Source: Ariolimax columbianus
Taxonomy: Eukaryota > Mollusca > Gastropoda > Stylommatophora > Arionidae
Direction of reading: 5' to 3'
DNA length: 64,000 bases
Assembly (NCBI GenBank): GCA_036924085.1
Contig: JAVGWX010000014.1
Location: 34,725,936 to 34,789,935 of the forward strand
A program made the position numbers and the translations under genes. Shown piece by piece: positions 33,144-46,500 of the stretch (positions are counted from its first letter, which is position 1; every line of letters starts with the position of its first letter). Under the pieces are notes generated by a model. That model was not told the DNA's origin and did not search any database. It saw only the letters and a list, made by a program, of their open reading frames with translations.

Positions 33144-34157
33144 TGCAACTTTTTTCCGGATGGAGGAATTCAATAATGCACGTCAGTTTATAACGTACTT
33201 ACATGACATTTGCTATTTTGTCAGACTGCTCTTCCATTGGCACATGTCGGACAGAAACCAAAATTTACGGATATTGGCAGGAATGTCCAAACTTTTCTGC
33301 CATACTGCCAAAATCTACTTCTGACTTGGTGGAACATCATAATAAAATAGTAGACAATACTTTCGGACCGACCATCATATATCATCCTATTTCAATGGTG
33401 CTAATAGATGTTTATAAATCTTTCATCTTGGCCATTACCTAGGTGTATTACCCTTTAACACTCTAATGTGGCCAAAACGGGTTGTAAAATGTCCGTGTCC
33501 CTACACCCTAACATGTTCAGAACCGTCCATGGAAACTTTTTTCCATAGTAGAATAAATAGAGCGAGCCCAATTTTGCATGAAACTAAACTTCTGCATTTT
33601 AAACTGCACGATACGAGAACTTTTATCTTTTCCTTCTTAACCTTTTTAATTTTGGGCTAATTTTGTTGATTTGTGTCATTCAGTCCGATCAAAAAGGCCA
33701 GAATTCAACGCATGAAAATTTCACTTAAAAAAATGTACTATTGTTGAACAAATTGAGCTAAAATTAGGATCTAAACATTGTGAGACACATAATTAAACTA
33801 TGTCATGAAGTATTCATAATAAAGATTATATATTAGTGTGAAGCGAGTGTAAAATCACATTAATGCAGAGGTGGAAATTGTAGAGAACATTTTTTGTTTT
33901 AGTACTCACCCTGTCACGTATTTTGTTGATATTATCATCAAAATTACTGTACATGTACCTCTTGTATTATGTGTCTCAGTCAAAGTCTGAATTGAGCATG
34001 TGTTGAATAATTCACAAGTAATCGATATGTGTTAACATTGGACTGATCAAATAATAAATCAAATCTACGATCTTGAAACCCAACTTTCGTTGCAAAAAAT
34101 TGGTAAACTTTCAAAGAACGTAAAATTTGCTGAAATGGACCTGCTGGAAATAATTGT

Positions 34158-34662
34158 ATAGTACGAAACCATCCTCTATTAGTTGTGTCAAGTTGAGGAT
34201 TTGACTACTGCAAGATCTCCCAGGTATGAATCCAGCTTGTCCCTTGATCAACCTCGAGTCTATCCAGGGAGAGATGCGGTTCAGGATCATCCTTTCAAAT
34301 ACCTTGTTTAGGTGGCATAAGAGCGACACTGGTCGAAAAATATTGTCAGGATTATATCCCCTTTTCCATCTGCCACTGTGAAAAGATGCTGGTTATTGTG
34401 GGTCATGTAAGAGTAGTAGGCCGGTGTTCTCAGCCCAGCTCTCAAATTTTTCACCATTGACGTCTGTCGCATTGTATCCCCATGCCATGCTTATTTGGGT
34501 TTTCCGGGTTTTGAAATTGATAGGTTCTTGAAACTCAAAATCGTCATTGGGTGGCTTGTATACTGACGTCACTGTGCAAGCCTTGGTTTGAATTGTAATA
34601 GTCTCTATGTTTCCTCCACGAGACTGATATACTGATTCGATGTCTAGGTCTGTTGAGGCTTA
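34158..34662 (-). pseudogene. LINE endonuclease-RT remnant (copy B)
   Basis: Counterpart of 8,060-8,564 with the same internal deletion between the endonuclease end and the RT start. Confidence 0.77.
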
Positions 34663-35377
34663 AAGGTCAGATGTTATCTCTGTTGGTTTTTGGAAGGAAA
34701 TGTGCTAACTTGATTTCTTGGTGAAGAAAACGAATATATTTAAGAAATGTTAAAAATCTCAATTATGATGTTTGTAATGTCAATGTCACCAGAACATATC
34801 CCACAGGACTATCTCACTTATGCAGACCAAAGAGAGGCCGTATGGCCTGGGAGAGTGACCACGAAAAGCTTTCAGAGACCGGCAAAGAACTTAAACGCAG
34901 TCTCCTTCGTGAACCTCACCGTGCTAGAAGCATCGCTTGTTTTTGATCGAAGAAGACGATGTCAATATGACATTTTTGTTTGCATTTTTGATTTCTGTTT
35001 ATGGGATCTAAGACTGGTGTTTGGTTTAGGCAGTTTGATGGTCACATATTTGGCTTATTTTTTGTTACTAAGACTGACATTTGGTTTCTGTTTTGGCACA
35101 CTGGCTGACAATAAGTGACGTTTGGTTATTAACTGACAAAAGATGAAAATTATGGCTATTGATGATGCGGGGGGGGGGGGGGGGGGGGGGGGGGGAGGCT
35201 ATGTAGGTTTAAAAAAAAAACACTGTAAATATTTTATCAAAAAAACATTTTCTGTGTTTCACATTTTTGTAATGTATATTATTTATCACAAATAACAATA
35301 AAGTTATATTTTCCAGAAAGTGTATCCATTTGTCTTTGTAATTAAATTTGTCATTTATATTGTAATACAACAGGTTG

Positions 35378-35588
35378 ATACTATCTCTTCTTAAATTTTA
35401 CACTGCTGCCCTTGAGGAAGTCTTCCGTACACTCAATTGGGATGATAGGGGTATTGACATAGACGGAGAAATGCTCAACCACCTTCGGTTTGCGGATGAC
35501 ATAGTCATCATCAGCCACAGCATGAAGGAAGCTGAGCAATGCCTGAATGAGCTCAACTGTCAACACCTGGCTCCGAAATATCATCCGA
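35378..35588 (+). pseudogene. LINE RT catalytic fragment (copy B)
   Basis: Counterpart of 9,274-9,484, with the FADD motif in LNHLRFADDIVIISHS. Confidence 0.84.
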
Positions 35589-36393
35589 TCATCATTAGAA
35601 CTATATGTCTCACGGACCTCGACCATCGATAACAGACGATCGACGCGATGGGCATTGGTCGCCTAAGCAGATTTATATCACACTATTATTATTACAACGA
35701 CCCTACCTTCCTTATTCGTCAATTCTAAATTGTCTCATGATACCCTCTCTGTCTGCTATATCAGAACTTTGGACTGTGACCTGCTTGGGTCAGCTACTAA
35801 GTCTTCTGTTTTTGACAGCCTAGCGTTATTGCTGATGGCTTTGATGAGGCCAGCTGCAGCGATATATTTCCTAATAACGTCAGAAATTACGAAGGTTGTC
35901 TCTGCTACGTGGAGTAAGACTTTGAAGCATCATCATCATATTCCTGTTTTGCTCTGGCTGGAGCATGGTGTCACACCTACACATGATCATAGTGCAGTAA
36001 GTATGTGCTAAATCAGTAACTATTGTGATGATGAAAAACTCATGCGCTTGCATAGAATGCCTCTAACTCAGGCCTAAAGACAGTAAGGTGTGGAAAAGCC
36101 ATTTGGGCTAGAAAGAAAGAACTAGATACAACAATTCAATAATAATACTGCAATGCTGAATGTAGTCTATAGCAGACAATGCTGTCGGGGATACAGTGTT
36201 AGAGGCTTTATTGTACAAGGCTACATCTTGTTTATGAGGTGGGGTGGCCAATTGACTTCCTCGCTGTCGTTTCTTAAAAAACAGTACATCAGGTACATAT
36301 TTACAGCTGGGTCGACACAAATGTACTGGTAATGAGAATTGAAGCACGTACATTACCAGTGAATAACAATTGCTTTACTATTTCGTGGATTAG

Positions 36394-37056
36394 ACAGCGA
36401 AGATGCAGCGCCCCGAATGGTTGACAGCAGCCAGTGACCCACAGCTACAGCAGTGTAAATAAGCTGACAGTAGCCAGCAGGCCATAGCTACAGCACCGTG
36501 AATCAGAAGCCCATAGCTACAGCACTGAGAATGAGCTGACAGTAGCCAGTGACCCATTGCTACAGGACTGTGAATAAGCTGACAGTAGCCAGCGGCCCAT
36601 AGCTATAGCACCGTGAATCAGCAGCCCATAGCTAGAGCACTGTGAATGAGCTGACAGTAGCCAGTGACCCATAGCTACATCACTGTGAATAAGCTGACAG
36701 TAGCCAGCGGCCCATAGCTACAGCATTGTGAATAAGCTGACAGTAGCCAGCGGCCCAAAGCTACAGCACTGTGAATCAGCAGCCCATAGCTACAGCACTG
36801 TGAATGAGCTGACAGTAGCCAGTGACCCATAGATACAGCACTGTGAATGAGCTGATAGTAGCCAGCAGCCCGAAACTACAGCACCGTGAATGAGCTGACA
36901 GTAGCCAGCGACCCACAGCTATAGCACCATGAATCAGCTGACAGTAGCCATCGACGCATAGCTACAGCAGTGTGAATGAGCTGACAATAGCCAGCGACCC
37001 ATAGCTACAGCATCGTGAATGAGCAGCCAGCGACCCATAGACACATCACTGTGAAT
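36394..37056. repeat. About 43-bp minisatellite (copy B)
   Basis: Counterpart of 10,290-11,060, about 100 bp shorter through loss of units on both sides of the array. Confidence 0.87.
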
Positions 37057-38955
37057 GAGCTAGCAGCAGCCTACAAAGAAGAAGAAGGGGATGAGGATCA
37101 GGATAGAGATACGAATGAGGAGCCTGAAGAGGACGAAAAGGAGGAAGAGAAGAAGAAACAAAGGAGAAGACGAGGGGAAGACTGGGAAGGCTGAGAAGGA
37201 GGAGGTGTGAGTGGAGGTTAGGAGAAAAGGAAGAATAAAAATATGATGAGGAGGAGGAGAAAACTGAGGAGGAAGTGATGGAAGTGTAAGAGGAGGAGCT
37301 GTGGAGGAGGGGGAGGAGAAAAAGAAGAAGACAAAAGAAGTTCCTCACATACAAAGTGAACCGAACAAAGCATCCACAAATTTCAACAAAGAAATAACTT
37401 TATTAGTCTTTATCAGAATACAACGAAACTTTCGAACAATGATCATCAAATATTTGAAATAAATGGGCACAAATCATTTGCTGAGTCAAAGGTGCAGAAT
37501 ATTTTCCAAATGACCACCTTTCAACTAGTTTTTGTCTCAGGTCTACCGTACATCTCTCTCCAAACTCGGTGGTCTGTCTCAAGTTTCTTTGGTCACCATG
37601 CAGTATGCTCCACAGATGGTTGGAGGAGGACCGTGCTATCATTCTGCTATTCTCAAAGATTCCACGATCTTCGGAACATGTTCTTTATCATATGAGCACA
37701 TCTCATTTACCCGACGCTGAAAGTAATAACAGGATTAGCGAAAAGAAAGAAGAAAGAAAGAGGAGCGCAAGTCAGTAAATTGGTCAAAATTGAAAAGTTA
37801 AAACAAAATAAATTAGATACAAACTTGAAAACCATCTATTGTTTCACTTACATCGCCAATTTACCGACAGTTATGCACCACTTTACTCGACACACTTCTT
37901 ACAGTAAACAGAAAGCATTTCATTATGAATATAATTTCAAATCAATTAGCTCTCCAAGTGACGTAGCGGGGGGAGGGAGGGCGTCCGCCCCAGACGCCAG
38001 CATGCAGAGGTTTCAAATGGGCTAAAACTTACAAAAATAAATTTCACTATCTGAGGTAAACTTCATGGTTTCAGGGACACCATTGGTACGGAATATTAGC
38101 CCCTCTACTGAAGCCCTGCCTGGTCGTCCTGATCATATTACAATCAGAAGCATATGTGCGGCGGGTGGGGTGAGAGATGATTCCAACTGACAGGACAGTA
38201 ACGATAGACAGTGCAGCATCTGAAATAGGGTGTTAGCATGGTTTAGTCTACAGCATATTGCATGATCGATTGAATTTCAGGAAAGTGTGCTCATGATGTG
38301 TACCCATACTAGTGAATGACGGACGCAGACAGAACCAAATAGGCCTGTCCTTTTACAGATAAAGCAATGAAAAAAATGAATAATTGTTGGTTGAAATTAT
38401 GTTCAGAAATAAGGGCTGATGTAAGTGGAATAATGAATGGTTTTCATGTTCGTATTTATTTTTGTTTTCTAAATAGCCGATTCTGATCTATTTACTGACT
38501 TGCGTTCGTATAACGGAGAAAATGTTCTGTGGAATCTTTGAGAGGAGCAGAATGATAGCACGGTCCTCCTCCAACCATCTGAGGAACAAACTGCATGCGG
38601 GCATGGTGACCACAGAAGCCAGAGACACACCACCAAGTTTAGAGAGAGATGTACAGTAGACCCGAGACAAAACTAGTTGAAAGGGGATCATTTGGAACAT
38701 AACTTGCACCTTTGACGTAGAAAATTATTGGTTTACATTTATTTTCATATTTGGTTTTCAATATTTGATCATCTTTTTTTGAATGTTTCGATGTGTTCTG
38801 ATAAAAGTTAATCAAGTTATTTCTTTGTTACATTCAGGATGGTTTGTTCGGGTCAACTTGTATGTATGGGTCGTCGTCGTCGTCTTCTTCTTCAGATGTT
38901 GCCTTCTTCTTTTTCTTTCTTCTCCTTCTTTTTCTTTATCGTCTTCTTTGTCTTG
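37056..38955. repeat. Long imperfect palindrome (copy B)
   Basis: Counterpart of 11,060-12,955, with arms at 37,344-37,691 and 38,506-38,871 and the same purine/pyrimidine outer flanks. Confidence 0.74.
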
Positions 38956-39161
38956 GTAACCACTATTATACGAGAAACAGAGAGTCTCCTTAAGTCAATC
39001 ACACCGTCACAACAATGAACGTTTCTCACTGTTGTCAAAGACAGGCTCAAATATGAACCACCGTAGCGGGGCAGTTAAGCGAGACTGATGTGACCCTAAC
39101 ACGGACCTAGAGTCTTGTTTGGGTCAGGTATGTATGGCGATTATCGTTTTTGTGTGTATTT

Positions 39162-39957
39162 TTCGTTCTGTCTGGAGCAGTGACACAGAGATGTGTATGA
39201 TCCCATTGCCTTTTTTCGTTCTGTCTGGAGCAGTGACACAGAGATGTGTATGATCCCATTGCCTTTTTTCGTTCTGTCTGGAGCAGTGACACAGAGATGT
39301 GTATGATCCCATTGCCTTTTTTCGTTCTGTCTGGAGCAGTGACACAGAGATGTGTATGATCCCATTGCCTTTTTTCGTTCTGTCTGGAGCAGTGACACAG
39401 AGATGTGTATGATCCCATTGCCTTTTTTCGTTCTGTCTGGAGCAGTGACACAGAGATGTGTATGATCCCATTGCCTTTTTTCGTTCTGTCTGGAGCAGTG
39501 ACACAGAGATGTGTATGATCCCATTGCCTTTTTTCGTTCTGTCTGGAGCAGTGACACAGAGATGTGTATGATCCCATTGCCTTTTTTCGTTCTGTCTGGA
39601 GCAGTGACACAGAGATGTGTATGATCCCATTGCCTTTTTTCGTTCTGTCTGGAGCAGTGACACAGAGATGTGTATGATCCCATTGCCTTTTTTCGTTCTG
39701 TCTGGAGCAGTGACACAGAGATGTGTATGATCCCATTGCCTTTTTTCGTTCTGTCTGGAGCAGTGACACAGAGATGTGTATGATCCCATTGCCTTTTTTC
39801 GTTCTGTCTGGAGCAGTGACACAGAGATGTGTATGATCCCATTGCCTTTTTTCGATCTGTCTGGAGCAGTGACACAGAGATATGTATGATCCCATTGCCT
39901 TTTTTCGTTCTGTCTGGAGCAGTGACACAGAGATGTGTATGATCCCATTGCCTTTTT
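39162..39957. repeat. 53-bp satellite array, about 15 units (copy B)
   Basis: Same unit as the copy A array, but about 15 copies where A has about 36. The terminal variant units (CGATCTG and GATATG changes) are kept in the same order, so the change was internal. Confidence 0.97.
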
Positions 39958-39959
39958 AA

Positions 39960-41637
39960 TATAAGCACAGAACAAGTATTCAGACAGATAGCAGGAATGC
40001 CAAGGCTTGTCATTGTAGGAAAGGTAATGAATAACCTTAGATAGGAGGATGATACAGTTTTGATTGCAAAAAAAAATGAGCAAGAATTGCCGGAGCTTAT
40101 GACAACAAAATATTTAAAATAAAACAAGAATCTGAATTAGACTTAAACATAATGAAAATAAATACTATGATACTTGGGAAAAATGACAAGAAACCCTATT
40201 TGCGGAGACAAATGTAAGATCAACTACTGTCTGTCTGTCTCTCTTCTCTCTCTCTCTACTTTGGTCTTGTTGTTTCTCTGTACTCTCAACAATCAATACA
40301 GACTACCAACTAATGTGTGACAATTACGAACTGTTTTGACAATATAAAACATTCCAATATACGCCACCCACTTGAAGTTAAGGAACAACACAAAAGAGTA
40401 AAGTTCACGAACAAAACCATGGCTTGAAAATCTGCCAACCCGCCCAACAAACTATTGATTATGCCAAGGAAAGAATGTCAGAATGCAAACACAGTCAACT
40501 CGCTGCTTACATTCACGAATCTATAAAAAAAATACACAAATACTGCAGTCGGGGATGTTGTGGAAGAAACTTCACTATAAGAGGTCTGAGTTTTTGTGAG
40601 ATGAAGGAAGACAGCTACTATCCTCGCTGTCTTGACTTACAGTAACACGGATATGTAAATGTATGTCCATATCAGTAATTACCGCTGGAGATGAGGTACT
40701 AGAGACCTCATTGTTCGGACACACACACGAGTCCATATACTGGCCAGTACGTCCTGATAGCACCAGAAGGACTACGGTCTGGGGTGGAAAATTGCAAGCC
40801 TTCGCAACAGAATCTAAAAAAGGCAAACCTCTAATCAAACCAAAAACTTAAGCTTTTGTGAAAACCAGTTCTCATTTTCCTTAACAGTAAATCAGGTACT
40901 CATTTACAGCTGGAACAAGTTGCAACCACAAAGAAGCATCCACTCTAACAACGTTGCATCTTACGCTCTACATGTACAGATACTGTGGTCTTACGTTTCC
41001 TTTAACATGTCTCAATGGGAATCCCAACTTTTTTCTTCTGCTTATCTCATAGAATAATAATTCTTTCATTATTGTATGCTCAAAGATCTATTTAGTTGTA
41101 TTTTTGTTAGTCAGTGATCAATTTTGTGTTATTATTAGTGTCATGATTATGATCATCGTCATTTTCTATCAACGTGAATCGTTCAGATGTTATGGGAGAG
41201 GTAGTTTTCTGTCGTGTGCCATCTTTGTCGCCCATGTTGTTAACATTCAAACAAATTTAAAAAAATTTAGAGTTATCCCATCATAAAAAATTCGCGTGAG
41301 AGATTCTGGCTTGGGCGTCTCCCCTCTTTATCCAGGTACAACCTAGAACGAGTGAGCTATGGCCCTACACCAGAACCACATGGACGTGTACATTGGCATC
41401 TGTACACTGAAGGCGATAGGTGTTAATTATCCACCCGACCAAATTTCTCACGCTTGTTGTCGTCCTCGTGCACGACATATGGAGAGGAACAGCTCGCGAC
41501 CCCGGGCGCTCGTCGGCGACGATTGTGACAGCAAAGCCGTGCTTATCACAAGAGCTGAACCTTGAACCGCGACCGGCGTCGAAGTCATGGAGCGAACTAG
41601 ACAAGTAACTGGCAGAAGACAACACTGGCTGCTCCTG
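39960..41637. other. Unassigned DNA, GC-rich end (copy B)
   Basis: Counterpart of 15,075-16,743, including the CT microsatellite, the unknown short frame at about 40,424-40,645 and the GC-rich block from about 41,290. It has a 13-17 bp insertion near 41,272 relative to copy A. Confidence 0.45.
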
Positions 41638-41676
41638 TAGCTGAAACTTTTTTTTTTTTTATTTTTTTTTATTTTT

Positions 41677-42036
41677 TGTGTTTGCCTCACTAGTTTCTAC
41701 TGGCGGAGGCGCGCCTATTCCACCCCAGACCGTAGTCAATTTGGGCGATATTAAGACGCATAAACCAGTGCTTGGATGCGTGTGTGTATCTGTTTGTACC
41801 TAACCTGGTGTTTCCGTGATGTTCCTCCCTTTGTTCCTCGCTTCTAATTATCCTTTCGTTATGTGTTTGCCTCACTAGTTTCTACTGGCGGAGGCGCGCA
41901 TATTCCGACCCAGACCGCAGTCAATTTGGGCGATATTAAGACGCATAAACCAGTGCTTGGATGCGTGTGTGTATCTGTTTGTACCTAGCCTGGTATTTCC
42001 GTGATGTTCCTCCCGTTGTTCCTCGCTTTTGATGTT
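41677..42036. repeat. 185-bp tandem duplication in LINE 3' region
   Basis: TGTGTTTGCCTCACTAGTTT starts at 41,677 and again at 41,862. The two units are nearly identical over 170 bp or more. It lies between the element's poly-A tail and homopolymer tracts, probably the 3' UTR of the LINE. Confidence 0.9.
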
Positions 42037-42118
42037 CCTAGTTGTCCGCCGTAGGTATTTGCATAAATATGCACAATAGTTTTCCTGGGACCATTTTTAT
42101 TTTCTGTCATACTTAATT

Positions 42119-42240
42119 TTTTTTTTTTTTTTTTTTTTTTCTTTGTCCCCTCTTTCCTTCCTTTTTTTTTTTTTTTTTTTTTTTTTTTTCCCTTCTATTT
42201 AAAAAAAAAAAAAAAGAAAAAAAAAAAAAAAAAAAAAAAA
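42119..42240. repeat. Poly-T / poly-A homopolymer cluster
   Basis: Two long T runs (42,117-42,140 and 42,164-42,190) followed by A runs (42,201-42,240). The inverted A and T tracts suggest two tails of opposite retroelements meeting, or repeated end-joining. Confidence 0.8.
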
Positions 42241-43528
42241 ATATAAAGCCCCCTTATACATTTTATACACAATTGTGAAGATAGCAGTGTAGTGAGGTGT
42301 ACATCGAGAATGAATGAGATGGAATGATTGGGAAATATAACAAACAATATACTTGATACATAAGGATTAAGAGTACAATATAAATTAATTGAAAAGTGTC
42401 TTCCTTCTGTTGTGAGGCCCATCTGTGTTGACTTCCTCCAACTTGTAAGCGATTCACTGATTTGTGTGTCCCCTTGTAGATCCCTCATCTCACCTGTGCC
42501 CTCTAGCTCTCGCAGTCAATTATGTGTTGAATGTGTGGTAGGCTCAGGAACAGAAGAACAATAGAAAGGTAGATAATTGATTAAATAATTATAGATACAA
42601 AAAGGTTGATGTAATAGTAGTATAATTATATTAAGTGTGGATATATAGTGGTGAGGATGCCCGCAGAAGGGATATACATATATAAACCTATAAATACATA
42701 CATAAGTGTAAATTAAAATGTCCACATATATATACTCATACGTACATATCTACACACCTACATATCTACACACCTACATATGTGCACATCTACATGTGTG
42801 CACACTGTAGCGTTCGTGATTTGTCACACCCACTTGCTACATACCCGATGGGCTAATTGTAGTGTGAGTCCGTTACATCATCAGTCGACGCATCCTCCCA
42901 CTGAATCCACAAGCATCGACCACCGATCACCACGTGCAAGGCACAGGCGACACAGAAACTGTGGCCAAGCTAGAGCAATCCACCGAGTCTATCGCCACAT
43001 GGGCACCTGTGTGTTAATTTACCCACTGGCAACAATAGGTCAAATTTAGTAGAATGTAACCACACGAAGCACCACATTTTTAAGTCGCGAGGTATACCAC
43101 TGTCATTTTCAGATCCAACTCAGCACGTGGAAAATGGACCTCCTGCACCGCAGGAGAATAACCCCGTGTGCAGTCATCGCAGGAAAGACGAATCTTACGC
43201 ATCGTCGGACTGCGCACCAAACAAAGTGTCAAGACCTGCTATGTCTCCAACAGCCCACCAAGAACGCTTAGAGATGGTCGCACATGTCAGCAGGGCATTT
43301 CTGCTCGCTCCGGCACATGGCTAGAGGGTACACGTCTGTCCTACAGGGAGACCACTCTCTTCATGTATTGAGCAAAGAGATGAATGGTATTGCCTTCCGT
43401 AAATCAGAGCCAGGAGCTGCCAATAATGCTGCCATAAAATGGGACATCCACCTCCGTGAGGCTTGTGCAAATTCATCAATTGCCCACAAAACTCACAACC
43501 CAGCATCAAGGTCTCTTTTGGGTCAACA
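42241..43528 (+). other. Unknown segment inside the LINE insertion
   Basis: Sequence ending in the poly-A tract at 43,529, absent from copy A. It contains short frames (for example 43,284-43,532 on the plus strand, reading MNGIAFRKSEPGAANNAAIK) with no recognised family, and ACAT-type low complexity at about 42,720-42,800. It could be a retrotransposed transcript, or part of the LINE 3' region joined by rearrangement. The left end, next to a poly-A/poly-T boundary at 42,119-42,240, is not defined. Confidence 0.45.
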
Positions 43529-46500
43529 ATAAAAAAAAAAAAAACAAAAAAAAAACAAAAACAAAAAAAAAAACAAAAAAAAAAACACTTTGTCTGCTAA
43601 TTCGTTTCCTTCTATCCCCACATGAGCTGGGACCCACATGATTGTCACGTGACATTTTTTAAGATACAATTTAGTATTCAGTTTCAGTATTTCGTATTCT
43701 ATACCCGCTTTGTGATCTCTCAGGTTTTGAATTGATTTTATTGCGGATAGTGAATCTGTTAATATCGTCACTTTGCTTGGAGTATTTTTATTGTCCATTA
43801 GTATTTCCATTGCTTTTTGGATTCCTATAAGTTCTGCTGTGAATATTGTTGCTGGGCCTGTTATTTTATATGATTTGGTTAAATCCCCCTGAGGGATTAC
43901 TATCCCTACACCTACTGTGTTATCCTCCCCTTTTGATCCATCTGTGTATATGTTTAGATGGTTTCTCGTGTTTTCTTTGATGCGTTTATTTGCCTCGTTT
44001 CTTAATTTGTTTTTCTTTTCTTTCTTGTTTTTGTGATTAGCTAGGAACGTGTCTGTAACTGGGGTTATGAGTTCCCATGGGGGGATATCTAGTCTTGTTG
44101 ATTTGACAGATTGTATTGTTTCTTTAAGCATCTGGTAATCTTTGATTTCTGTTGTTGTTTTCCACCCTGTCGGACATCTACTGAGTACTATTGATTTCTT
44201 CCCGATGAGGTTGTAGTACTCTACAAAAGATTTAAATGCTGGATGTGTGTTATTGTTCGCTATTTTGCTCCAATATTTTAATCTTAGCTCTTTCCTTCTT
44301 AGTCCTAGGGGAGTTACTCCTAGGGCTACCTCTATTGCTTCTTTTGATGTGGTCTTTATTGTTCCAGCTATTATATTAAGGGCCTGGTTTTGTATTCTAT
44401 CTAATTTACTTTTGTAGCTGTTTGGGGCGGAGTCATATACAATACTTGCGTAGTCGATTTTCCCCCTGACAAATGCTTTGTAGAAGGTTAACATTGTCTT
44501 GTTGCCAGCTCCCCATCCATTTCCTTTTATATACCTCATCATATTTATTGTACCCCTACATATTTCTACTGTTTTGTTTATATGGTTACTCCAGTCTAAA
44601 TCTCGATTTAGGTCCATTCCTAGGAACGTAGTGTTGCTCACTGTTTTTATTTTTTCTTGATTTACATGTACATTCATTATTTGTTTCTCTCGGCTTTTCC
44701 CGAAAACCATCCCTACCGTCTTATTTATATTTAGATTAAAACCCCACTTGACCATCCATTCTGCTACTTTGTTTATTTGTATTTGTAGTTTATTATAGGT
44801 ATGGGGTAGGTGTGTTCCTGATCTCCAAATTGCTGCATCATCTGCATATTGCGATAAGCTATTTCTAATGTCTGTGAATTCTTCCCCCAGGTCGTTTACC
44901 ATTATTGTAAAGATAGTTGGGGATATTACTGACCCCTGGGGAATGCCGTTCTCTTGTTTGAATTTTCCGGACCGTTGGTCTTGGATTTGAACTTCAAAGT
45001 ATCTCTCTTCCATGAAGTTCTTTAAGTACTGGTAGGCTTTGCCTGTTATTCCTATCTTCTGTATTTTATAAAGTGCCCCTTCCCTCCAACATTCGTCATA
45101 TGCTCTTGCTACGTCTAAGAAAATTGCAGCAGTTTTTTCTCCTTTTTGGAATCCTGCTTTTACTTCGTGTTCTAGTTTTAGTAGCTGGTCTACTGTACTT
45201 TTTCCTTTCCTAAATCCTGTTTGGGTGGGGCTGTATAGATTGTTTTGTTCTAAGTGATATTTAATACGATTATTGATTATTGTTTCTAAGATTTTCCCTA
45301 TTTGAGAGGTTAGAGATATCGGTCTGTATGAGCTAGCATCATGGGCTTCTTTGTTTGGCTTCAGGACAGGAACAATCACCGCCATTTTCCATGCTTTTGG
45401 GATATTTCCCGTGTTCCAAATTAAATTAAAAAGTTGAACTATTAGAGTTAGTGTAGTTATCGGAATGTTCTTTAGGATTTCGTAGCTTAGGATGTCTTGT
45501 CCTGCTGTAGTATTTGTTTTGGATTTTATTGCCTGTATTGTCTCTTCTATTGTTAATTGTGCGTTTAGGTTTGTTTGCGTGTCTAGGGAAGCCCCTTGAC
45601 CTGCCTTTAACTGTACCATTAGGTTTTCTCTTCTTTGTATTTCGTCATTTTTAAGTGAGCTATTAGCGCTGACTTTATAGAATTGTGCGGCCAGTATATT
45701 TGCTTTTTGTTTATCAGTTTCTCCTAGTTCCGGGATTCTGATTGCTGGGAAGGTGCTTTTGATATTGCCGTCTGTTATGGATTTTAATTTTTTCCATACC
45801 TCTGTTATTTTGGATGAAGGATTTAGGGTTTGGCAGAATGTCCTCCACTGTTTTCTTTTTGCTTTTTCTATTACTTTCTCTGTTTCTTTTTTAATTGTTT
45901 GGTAAGATTTTTGGTTGTCTTCTGTTTTGTATTTCCTGTATTTCTTTAGAGCTTTTTGTCTTTTTTTAATTTGGTTAGTGCATTCCTCATTCCACCAGGG
46001 TACAGGTGTTTTGTTGTTTTTACGGTTACCGTAATGGTTTTCTTTTCCTGTGGATTGTATTAAGTTAGCTGGCATGTTTTTGTTGGGAATGTGCTTTATA
46101 GCTATCTGCAGGATGTTGGTTGTTAGGTTATGGTTGAATACGTCTACGTTATCTGAGATTAAGTCTTCTCTTTTGAGTCTGAGCAGATCTTCTTGGAATC
46201 CGTTCCAGTCTGCCTTATGGTAGTTAAAATAGGGTCTGATTGATCCAGTGTTTCGTATGTATTTTTCTTTTAAATAAATTGCTATGGGCAGGTGGTCCGA
46301 TCCTGCATTATCCAGAACTTCCCATTTGATGGTTGCTAAGTTTGGCGTCATTATTGTGATGTCTATAGCCGTATCTGATCCATTTGGATTGTTATTTATT
46401 CTGGTCATTGACCCATCGTTTATTATTATTAGATTGTTTTCTTCGCAGAAGGTCATTATTTGTTTCCCTGCCGTGTCTATCGCGCTTCCTCCCCATGCTG

